Assembly (NCBI GenBank): GCA_963849005.1
Contig: CAWKGC010000021.1
Coordinates: 474,757-538,756, forward strand
Length of the DNA: 64,000 nucleotides
Direction: 5' to 3'
Origin: CAWKGC01 sp963849005
GTDB lineage: Bacteria; Pseudomonadota; Gammaproteobacteria; Burkholderiales; Usitatibacteraceae
Positions within the stretch are counted from its first letter, which is position 1, and every line of letters begins with the position of its first letter. The notes beneath the pieces were generated by a model. It saw only the letters and a list, made by a program, of their open reading frames with translations, made no database searches and was not told where the DNA came from. The position numbers and the translations under genes were made by a program. Of the stretch, positions 57,079-64,000 are shown one piece after another.

Positions 57079-58011
57079 CGCAGGTCCTTCAGTTCCGGCG
57101 GCAGCACGTAGTCCGGGAAGCGCTTGCGGAACTTCTCCAGTTCCTCGAGCGCTTCCTTTTCCTTGCCGTCTCGCCGCAGTTCGGCGATTTCCTTCAGCCA
57201 CGCTTCGGGCGTCCGCCCGGCGCTGTCCGCCATTTCCTTCTTGGCCCTTTGCAGGTTCATTCCCGAGGCGGCGGCACCCGGCGGCGCGCTCGCTTGACTG
57301 CGATTCCAGCCGGCCCGCTGCGCGGGCGCCACCGGTGATTCCGCCGCGGGGGCGGCCAAGGTCCGCTTTCCGAGCACGGCGCTGTCCCGGGCGACGGGTG
57401 CCGCAGCGGGCGCCGGCGCTGGCACGGACGCAGGCGCCTGGGCAGGTGCGGGCGCGGCTGCGGCCAACAGGCACGCTTTCCTTCATCGGGGCAGCGCTTT
57501 CGCGCGGCGCATCTTTCCTGGCTATCGCGGGCGGCTCTGCGCGAAGCTTGTCGGCTGCGGGAGCGACGTCGCTGAAGGGCCTTGGCGCCGCGGACTTCGC
57601 ATCAGGCGTGGCAGTGGCGAACGCCTCGGTCCGTTCCGGCGCAGGCGGCGCGGTCGGCAAGGCCGGCGAAGGCGCGGGCGCGACGGCAGGGGCAGATGCC
57701 TGTGGACGGGCCGGCATTTCGTCGCGCATTTCGGTCGTGGCGAGGTCGGGCCGCTCGCGATACGCGACCAGCCCGATCGACACCGTCAGCACCAGCATCG
57801 CGGCGGTCGCAACCGGCGTGGCCCAGGTCGTCAGCCAACTGCGGCGCCTCGCTTGCGGGCCGGCACGCACCGCGCGGCGCGCGGCGGCGCGGATCGCGTC
57901 GTCGATCGCAGGCGGCGGCTCTTCGCGCTTCGCCGTTCCATAGGCGCGCGAGAGCGCCGCGAGGTCGCGCTCGAAGTCGTCTTGCGGCAGCGGGTTCTTC
58001 GGATCGCTCAT
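57075..58011 (-). CDS. Membrane-anchored anti-sigma-like partner of the ECF sigma factor (frameshifted)
   Basis: Joined frames give about 310 residues. The N-terminal ~60 residues are cytoplasmic (DDFERDLAALSRAYGTAKREEPPPAIDDAIRAAARRAV). One helix follows (WATPVATAAMLVLTVSIGLVAY), then a long Pro/Ala-rich periplasmic linker and a C-terminal domain (RTPEAWLKEIAELRRDGKEKEALEELEKFRKRFPDYVLPPEL). One helix and a start overlapping the sigma stop by 4 bases make it a likely anti-sigma factor. It lacks a clear zinc HxxxCxxC motif. The main frame change is near 57460. Confidence 0.66.
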
Positions 58012-58574
58012 CGGTATTCCTGCAGGCCTTCGCGCAATTTCGCCACCGCGTAACGCAGCCGGCTCTTCGCCGCCTCGAACGTCACGCCCGTCGCCTCGGC
58101 GATCTCCTCGATGGCGAGCCCGCCTTCCTGGTACATCAGGAACGCCTCGCGCTGCGGCGCGGGCAGCGATTCGAGCAGCTTCACGATCGCCTCGCCTTGC
58201 TCGCGCGCGTCCGCCTGCACTTCCGGCTGCGCGACGCGGCTGCCGGCCATGTTCTCGATGTCCTCGTCCTCGCCGACCTCGCGCAGCACGGCGTCGGCGC
58301 GGTTGTCGCTGCGGAAGAAGTCGAGGGCGCGGTTCCTCGCCAGCGTGTAGAGCCAGGTGCGGAACTGCGCCTCGACGCGGTAAGTGTGGCGCGCCTTGAT
58401 CAGGTTCATCCACACGTCCTGGAAGAGTTCCTCGGCGTGGTCGCCCAGCCGCCCCTGGCGCACGATGAAGCGGTACAGCCCGCTGCGATGGCGCGCATAA
58501 AGCTCGTCGAACGCTGCCGCGTCACCCGACTGGTAACGCAGCATGAGCGCTTCATCGCTGGTCTCTTCATTCAT
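58008..58574 (-). CDS. ECF-family RNA polymerase sigma factor
   Basis: The intact 188-residue protein has a region 2 (YQSGDAAAFDELYARHRSGLYRFIVRQ...DHAEELFQDVWMNLIKARHTY...FRTWLYTLARNRALDFFRSD). A linker follows, then region 4 (LPAPQREAFLMYQEGGLAIEEIAEATGVTFEAAKSRLRYAVAKLREGL). This fits an RpoE-type extracytoplasmic sigma factor. It is followed directly (4-base overlap) by the putative anti-sigma gene, the usual pairing. The regulon is unknown. Confidence 0.9.
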   Translation of the reverse strand: MNEETSDEALMLRYQSGDAAAFDELYARHRSGLYRFIVRQGRLGDHAEELFQDVWMNLIKARHTYRVEAQFRTWLYTLARNRALDFFRSDNRADAVLREVGEDEDIENMAGSRVAQPEVQADAREQGEAIVKLLESLPAPQREAFLMYQEGGLAIEEIAEATGVTFEAAKSRLRYAVAKLREGLQEYR

Positions 58575-58613
58575 CCCGCCCGACAGTGTAGTCCACTGCC
58601 GGGCGGGACTTCA

Positions 58614-59420
58614 TCAGCGGTGGCGCGGCGGTTCGGCGACGAAGCCGGCGGGGAAGGGCTGCGGGTCGTAACGCGGCGTGACTCTGATCACGCCAAGCGC
58701 CACGAGGTTGGCGTAGCTGTCGTAGCGGATCGCGATGACTTCCTCCGGCGCAGGCGTGGCGCGCTCGAACGAGACGTGCCGCGCGTACGACGTCTCGCCG
58801 CGCCCGTACCCCGTGCCGATCTTGTCGGCGCGCTTTTCCATGGCGCCGGCGGCCGGTGCCGCGGGCTGCGCGCCGGACGCTTCGGGCGCGGCCGAATCGC
58901 GCGCCGCATTCTCGTGGCGCTGCTTGTACGGCGCCAGCCACGACAGTTCGACGGGCGGTTCCTCGACCTTGCGGCGGAACAGCGCCGCGCCGATCACGCC
59001 GACATTGTCCGGCCGCCCGGTGCGCGTGGCGTAGGAATCCGCGAGCGTCGTGAAGTAGAACGCCGCCGTGCTCGACAGGCCTGTCCGCCAGCCCTTCACT
59101 TCGAGGTCCTTCCAGCATTCGATCACGTAGCCGGTCTGCGAGGCGGCCGCCGTCTCGCCGCTCACGATGTTGACGCCGTCCACGGAGAGCACGGCGAGCA
59201 CGTCCTGCCCGGCGCGGTTCCTGACGGTGACCTGGTATTCGTTGCCGGGCTTGCCGACCACGTAGTAACGGCCCTGGTGCGTATAGACCTGCAGGGTGCG
59301 GCCCTCGGTGCGGTCGTAGATGTTGATGTCGGCAAGGCGTCCGACGGCAAGCGCTTCACCGGTGGCGAAGAGCAGGACAAGGGCGGCGGCGATCGATTTC
59401 GGGCGGTTCGCGAAGTTCAC
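58614..59420 (-). CDS. Exported protein, unknown family
   Basis: This intact 268-residue protein has a signal peptide (IAAALVLLFATGEALA). The mature part opens with VGRLADINIYDRTEGRTLQVYTHQGRYYVVGKPGNEYQVTVRNRAGQDVLAVLSVDGVNIVSGETA. A GYVI-CWKDLEVKGWRTG segment, a linker rich in Ala/Pro and a C-terminal block (VIAIRYDSYANLVALGVI) follow. It looks beta-rich and periplasmic. I do not know the family. It precedes the sigma gene on the same strand by 39 bases and may belong to the same stress locus. Confidence 0.65.
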   Translation of the reverse strand: MNFANRPKSIAAALVLLFATGEALAVGRLADINIYDRTEGRTLQVYTHQGRYYVVGKPGNEYQVTVRNRAGQDVLAVLSVDGVNIVSGETAAASQTGYVIECWKDLEVKGWRTGLSSTAAFYFTTLADSYATRTGRPDNVGVIGAALFRRKVEEPPVELSWLAPYKQRHENAARDSAAPEASGAQPAAPAAGAMEKRADKIGTGYGRGETSYARHVSFERATPAPEEVIAIRYDSYANLVALGVIRVTPRYDPQPFPAGFVAEPPRHR

Positions 59421-59536
59421 GGCGTTCTCCTTTTGGTGGGGGGTACATCCCGTTGAACGCCGCGAAAATGAAAAAGGGTCAGGTCCGGGCGGCGCAAACG
59501 GGTAAAATTTCGGGTTCCGCCCCCCAAGTTGCCGCC

Positions 59537-60877
59537 ATGACCTCCTTTTCCTGCTCCGCCATCCTCGACGGCCGCGCCCCGGCCAACCAATCCGTCACCG
59601 TGAAGGGCTGGGTGCGCACCCGGCGCGACTCCAAGGCGGGGATCTCCTTCGTGAACGTGTCCGACGGCTCCGGCTTCCATCCCGTGCAGGTCGTGGCGCC
59701 CAGCACGCTCGCCAACTATGCGAGCGAAGTGCAGCACCTCACCGCCGGCTGCGCTGTCGAGGCCACGGGCGTGATCGTGCCTTCGCCCGCCAAGGGGCAG
59801 CCTTTCGAGATGCAGGCGACCGCAATCAAGGTCGTCGGCTGGGTCGAGGACCCGGACTCCTATCCCATCACCCCGAAGCCGCACACGCTGGAGTTCCTGC
59901 GCGAAGTCGCGCACCTGAGGGCGCGCACCAACGTGATCGGCGCGGCGACTCGCGTCAGGCACGCCATCGCGCAGGCGATCCACCGCTTCTTCCACGAGCA
60001 GGGCTTCCTCTGGGTGAACACGCCGATCATCACGGCCTCCGACGCCGAGGGCGCGGGCGAACTCTTCCGCGTCTCGACGCTCGACCTCGCCAACCTGCCG
60101 CGCACGCCGGAGGGCAAGGTGGACTTCACGCAGGACTTCTTCGGCCGCGAGGCGTTCCTGACCGTTTCCGGGCAGTTGAACGTCGAGACCTATTGCATGG
60201 CGCTCTCCAAGGTCTACACCTTCGGGCCGACCTTCCGCGCGGAAAACTCCAACACCAGCCGCCACCTCGCGGAGTTCTGGATGATCGAGCCCGAGATCGC
60301 CTTCGCCGACCTCGCCGACAATGCCTCGCTCGCCGAGGCGCTGCTGAAATACATCTTCAAGGCGGTGCTGGCCGAGCGCCCCGACGACATGGCGTTCTTC
60401 GAGGAGAGGATCGAGAAGGGCCTGCTCGCGAAGCTGCAGAAGATGATCGACCTGGAATTCGTGCGCATGGACTACACCGAGGCCATCGCCATCCTCGAGA
60501 AATCGAAGGAGAAGTTCGAGTTCCCGGTGAAGTGGGGCATCGACCTGCAAAGCGAGCACGAGCGCTACCTCGCCGAGAAGCACGTCGGCGGCCCCTTGAT
60601 CCTGATGAACTACCCGAAGGAGATCAAGGCGTTCTACATGCGCCTGAACGAGGGCGGCAAGACGGTCGCGGCGATGGACGTGCTGGCGCCGGGCATCGGC
60701 GAGATCGTCGGCGGCAGCCAGCGCGAGGAGCGCCTGGAAGTGCTCGACGGCCGCATGGTCGAGTGCGGGCTCGACCCGGCGCATTACGGCTGGTACCGTG
60801 ACCTGCGCCGCTACGGCACGGTGCCGCACGCGGGATTCGGGCTGGGCTTCGAGCGCACCGTGTCCTACATCACGGAG
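59537..60877 (+). CDS. asnS: Asparaginyl-tRNA synthetase, truncated at a junction
   Basis: This class-II synthetase charges tRNA-Asn. The N-terminal OB domain (VTVKGWVRTRRDSKAGISFVNVSDGS) is followed by motif 1, motif 2 (FGPTFRAENSNTSRHLAEFWMIEPE) and motif 3 (YGTVPHAGFGLGFERTVSYIT). The family normally continues for about 20 more residues, with a conserved DVIPFPRTPG end. Here the frame turns to unrelated, Arg-rich residues just after YIT at about 60875. Everything upstream is intact. The lost end is best explained by the junction at 60878-60919, not by a biological deletion. Confidence 0.92.
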
Positions 60878-60919
60878 AACAATACGCTGAGTCGAAGAAG
60901 GAGGCAGCGACGTATTGCT
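60878..60919. other. Chimeric junction with degenerate inverted adapter-like sequence
   Basis: The 42 bases begin AACAATACG and end CGTATTGCT, an inverted pair matching in 8 of 9 positions. Between them are CTGA, CGAAG and CAG. Read as a whole this resembles a nanopore ligation adapter's bottom strand (GCAATACGTAACTGAACG...) followed by its top strand (...GTTCAGTTACGTATTGCT), with errors. asnS stops here and unlike DNA starts. I take it as two molecules read as one. A natural hairpin is a weaker alternative. Confidence 0.8.
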
Positions 60920-61946
60920 CAGGTCGCTGCGCTCCGGCGAACGGCACGGGCTTCGCGGCGCCAGGAAGCGCCTCCGGCGGGTCGGCAGACCACGCCTGGA
61001 ACGTGTCGCTCCCGCGCGAGCCGCCGCTCGGCATCGGCCGGCGAGCTCTTTCCTTCGCTTCGTCCCTCGCTCGACCCGAGCATGCGGGCGGCGGCGGCGA
61101 TGCGCTTCACGCGCTCGGGCGTGGTGCCACAGCAACCGCCGACGAGCTTCACGCCGAGCTTGTACATGCGGCGCGCGTAGACGCCGAAGTACTCGGCCGT
61201 CGACACGTACACGAGGCGATCGTCGACACGGCGAGGAGTCCGGCGTTCGGTACCGCCCAGACCGGAAAGCCCGTCTCGAGCATCGGCTGCACGGCCTCGA
61301 GGACGTTCATCGGGCCGTCGCAGCAGTTGACGCCGACGACGCTCGCGCCCCATTCCTTCATGAGGCGCGCGACCTCGGCGGAGGTCGTGCCGTCGGCCAT
61401 GCGGTTGTGCTGGTCGAACGGAGGCGGACGCGATGACCGCCACCTTGCCGCCCGCCGCCGCGACGGCGCTCTCGACTGCGATGCGGAGCTCGTTGGTCTG
61501 ACGGAACGTCTCGACGAGCAGCGCGTCGACGCCGGCGCCGACGAGCGCGCGCGCCTGCTCGACGAGCGCGCTCCGCACCTTCGCGACGTCGTCCGGCGTG
61601 GCCTCACCATGAAGTAACCGGACGGCCCCATGGCCCCGACGACGAAGCCCTTCGCGCCCGCGGCCTCGCGTGCGAGGCGCACACCGGCCTCGTTGAGAAC
61701 GGCCACCTTCGAGGCCAGGCCGTGCTTGTCGAGGCGCATCGCATTGGCGCCGAACGTGTTCGTCTCGATGACGTTCGCTCCGGCGCGGATGTAGTCCTCG
61801 TGGACCTTGCGGATCAGCTCGGGCCTGGTGAGGTTCAGCTCCTCGAGGCACGCGTTGTAGAGGACGCCTCGCTCGAACAGCTGCGAGCCCATCGCGCCGT
61901 CCACCACGAGCGGTCCGCTCGCGAGAGCCTCGAGAAAGGTGGCCAT
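60920..61946 (-). CDS. Homocysteine S-methyltransferase, probably the front of an HMT-MTHFR fusion (frameshifted, 3' end cut)
   Basis: Frames combine to about 300 residues: PLVVDGAMGSQLFERGV, NACLEELNLTRPELIRKVHEDYIRAGANVIETNTFGAN, VGVNCCDGPMNVLEAV (zinc Cys region) and KLGVKLVGGCCGTTPERVKRIAA (the paired zinc Cys). The enzyme methylates homocysteine to methionine. After GGCCGTTPERV the protein continues as an open linker into the junction. In Myxococcota this gene often goes on into a methylenetetrahydrofolate reductase domain, which here would be cut off. Start at 61946 (ATG). It belongs to the second organism. Confidence 0.8.
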
Positions 61947-62025
61947 GGCGGAGGAGTTAGCGCGCCTGGGCACGCAGGCGCAAGGACGGCGCGTCTCGAG
62001 CGCGAGAACGGACTACCATCTGCCC

Positions 62026-63632
62026 ATGCCCGAGCGCCCCAAGGTCACCCGCGCGAGGCGCCCCTCATGCAAGCCTCGCGCGCGCCTTCCCCGACGTGCG
62101 AACGAGCGACGATGCCGCAGACCGTGTCGCGTACGCCCGCGACCTCTGGCCGAGGCATCATCTCGCCGTCCGCGCCGGCAACGTAGGCGCGCACCAGCCC
62201 GCGGGGATCGTGTGGCCCGACGTCGACGGACGAGGTCTCGCGCATCGTGCGCTGGGCCCACGAACGGGAACGCCCGTCGTGCCGTTCGGCGCCGGCAGCG
62301 GCGTCTGCGCGGGCGTGCTTCCCGACGAGCGCATCATCGTCCTCGACCTCAAGCGGATGACGCGATGGCGCTCGCTCGACGAGCGCGCGCGTACGCTCGA
62401 CGTCGAGGCCGGTCAGATGGGGCTGCCGCTCGAGGAGGACCTCAATCGCCGGGGCTTCACGCTCGGGCATTTCCCCTCGTCTATCCTGTGCAGCACCGTC
62501 GGAGGCTGGGTCGCGGCGCGCAGCGCGGGCCAGTGCTCGGGCATGTACGGCAAGATTGAGGACATGGTCCTCGCCCTCGAGTGCGTCACGGGCACCGGCG
62601 AGGTCGTGAACCTGCGCCACCGCACGAGCGGGCCGAACCTCATCCCGCTCGTGACCGGCAGCGAAGGCACGCTCGCGATCGTGACGAGCGCGACGCTGCG
62701 TCTCCATCCGAAGCCGGTGGCGCGCGCCTTCGCGGGCTTCTCGTTCCCGACCACCGAGCACGGCTGGGAGGCGATGCGCGCGATGTTCCAGGCCGGGCTG
62801 CGCCCCGCGGTCGCGCGCCTCTACGATCCGTTCGACGCCATGCTCGCGCGTCGCGGCTCGGTGAAGAAGGGCGGCGCGGACTCGCGGGCACGCCCGGGCC
62901 GGCGCCGCTGCGCTGCGGAGCATCCTGAGGCGCCCCGGCTCGATCAACGAGCTGCTCGACGGCGCGTTCGGCAGCAAGATGCTCGGCGGGTCGCTGGTCG
63001 TCCTCATCTTCGAGGGCGAGGGCGACGCTCCGCAGCGCGACATGGAGCAGGCGCGCGCGCTCCTCGAGACGATGCGCGCGAAGTACGAGGGCGAGGGCCC
63101 GGCGCGCAAGTGGCTCCTCCATCGCTACGCGGTGAGCTACCGCCAGGCGCCCGTGTTCGCGGCCGGGCTCTTCTCCGACACGATGGAGGTCGCGGCCCCG
63201 TGGTCGAAGCTCCGCGCGCTCTACGACGGCGTGCGGCGCGCGCTCGGCGAGCACGTGTTCGTGATGGCGCACCTGAGCCACGCGTACCCCGACGGCTGCT
63301 CCATCTACTTCACGTTCGCGGGGACGGCCGCGAAGAAGGGCGACGGGAGCGGCGCCGGCTGGGACGAGCGCGCGAGATTACGTACGACCGCGCGTGGAAG
63401 GCGGCGCTCGCCGCGGCGATCGAGGCGGGCGGAACGCTCGCGCACCATCACGGCGTGGGCGCTCGAAGGCTCCGCGCATGGCGACGAGCTCGGCGCGGGC
63501 GGCGTCGACACCGTGCGCGCGCTCATGCGTGCGTTCGACCCGAAGGGGATCCTGAACCCGGGAAACCTCCTTCCGCCGCCCGAGCCCGAGCCCTACACCG
63601 ACGACGCGCATCCGAAGATGGTGTCCGCATGA
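62026..63632 (+). CDS. FAD-linked oxidase, alkyl-DHAP synthase-like (frameshifted)
   Basis: Bridging frames near 62080, 62180, 62900 and 63375 restores about 530 residues. FAD-binding type-4 features are HERGTPVVPFGAGSGVCAGVLPDERIIVLDLKRM, GHFPSSILCSTVGGWVAARSAGQCSGMYGKIEDMV and LVTGSEGTLAIVTSATL. The C-terminal half has MAHLSHAYPDGCSIYFTF, HHHGVG and DPKGILNPGNLLP, as in alkyldihydroxyacetonephosphate synthases of ether-lipid synthesis. HHHGVG and the final NPG motif are typical. It lies in the presumed myxobacterial part. Confidence 0.84.
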
Positions 63633-64000
63633 CACACGACGGCCGACCTCATCGACATCGATCCCACGAGCCTGCCGTGTCCGTCCCGCGTCGTGCACGC
63701 TCGACGGCGTCGAGACCGCGCTTGCCGCCCGCGGCTTCACGCTCGGCGTCGCGCTCGACGAGGTGCCGGCCTCGACGATTGGCGACTGGCTCGCCGCAGG
63801 AGCCCCGGGCGCGCCCAGCATGTTCTCCGATTCCGCCGACCACGTCGTCGCGGGCCTCCATGCGACGCTACCGAACGGCAAGAAGCTCGAGGTCCGCCCG
63901 GGCCCACGCCGCGCCGTGGGTCCGGACCTCACCGCGCTCGCGCTCGGCACCCATCACCGGCTGGCCTCGGTCACTCATGCGTGGCTCCGCATCCACCGCC
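63629..64000 (+). CDS. Second FAD-linked oxidase, N-terminal part (cut by window, frameshifted)
   Basis: It begins at an ATGA overlap with the previous gene. After a frame change near 63690 it reads VTLDGVETALAARGFTLGVALDEVPASTIGDWLAAGAPGAPSMFSDSADHVVAGLHATLPNGKKLEVRPGPRRAVGPDLTALALGTHHRLASVTHAWLRIH. GDWLAAG...GLHATLPNGKKLEVRPGPR...DL.ALALG resembles the flavin-binding half of short FAD_binding_4 proteins. Its place after an alkyl-DHAP synthase-like gene suggests a partner enzyme. The rest lies beyond 64000. Confidence 0.6.
   Translation, partial: MTHDGRPHRHRSHEPAVSVPRRARSTASRPRLPPAASRSASRSTRCRPRRLATGSPQEPRARPACSPIPPTTSSRASMRRYRTARSSRSARAHAAPWVRTSPRSRSAPITGWPRSLMRGSASTA

Noticed and set aside
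61149..64000. Recent horizontal transfer of myxobacterial genes into the betaproteobacterial chromosome
   Set aside because: The join carries adapter-like sequence and cuts an essential tRNA-synthetase gene, so a chimeric read is far more likely.

Overview
The first ~60.9 kb reads as one GC-rich proteobacterial chromosome segment, most like a betaproteobacterium of the Burkholderiales/Rhodocyclales type. This rests on the family mix: DUF2788, DUF2189, DUF2254, SulP, DUF3302-HlyD, an aot-ast arginine catabolic cluster, OruR-like AraC regulators and a lysine/alanine-rich histone-like protein. No rRNA, plasmid or phage backbone is visible. Many genes run through two or three frames. Where the two ppk2 paralogues allow a check, the lesions are mostly single-base insertions. 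I therefore read most broken genes as uncorrected long-read sequence and annotate each one as a whole locus.

Layout. 0-4.6 kb: minus-strand membrane proteins (DUF2788, DUF2189, a bile-acid/Na symporter family member, DUF2254, a beta-barrel, a VIT1/CCC1-like protein). 4.6-15.7 kb: plus-strand SulP permease, a DUF3302-HlyD-OMF efflux set, polyphosphate kinase 2 (ppk2), a patatin lipoprotein, an OMF gene apparently fused to an HlyD tail, MscS and DUF2955. 15.8-17 kb: a K+ channel and a ZIP transporter. 17.5-26 kb: a DUF3313 lipoprotein, a truncated ppk2, an AraC regulator divergent from a ytcA-mdtN-mdtO-OMF operon, then another ppk2. 26-30 kb: glycine-zipper and other exported proteins, a GNAT enzyme and a phenol-degradation-type porin. 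29.96-30.6 kb: a selenocysteine tRNA next to the 3' end only of selB. 30.6-38.8 kb: a minus-strand block of FadL, membrane proteins, YidH, MarC, two rhodaneses, two unknown paralogues and a CoA-disulfide-reductase-like enzyme. 39-45 kb: a second AraC regulator, DUF2252, a cupin and a PlpD-like patatin autotransporter. 45.3-54.6 kb: arginine/ornithine uptake (aotJQMOP) directly upstream of arginine succinyltransferase genes (astCADB). 54.7-55.1 kb: an intergenic array of interleaved inverted repeats. 55-60.9 kb: M20 peptidase, histone-like protein, an ECF sigma/partner pair and asnS.

At 60,878-60,919 asnS breaks off about 20 residues early, in a short inverted-repeat sequence that closely resembles back-to-back nanopore ligation adapters. 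Beyond it the DNA changes character: homocysteine methyltransferase and two FAD-linked oxidases of the kind found in Myxococcota. The last ~3.1 kb is most likely a different organism joined by a chimeric read.

Themes. Three tripartite-efflux-type loci sit within 20 kb, two of them followed by a ppk2. Arginine is imported and degraded by one contiguous cluster in which AotO may replace the missing AstE. A sulfur-transfer operon combines two active rhodaneses, a flavoenzyme and an unrecognised paralogous protein pair. That operon is the best candidate for undescribed biology.
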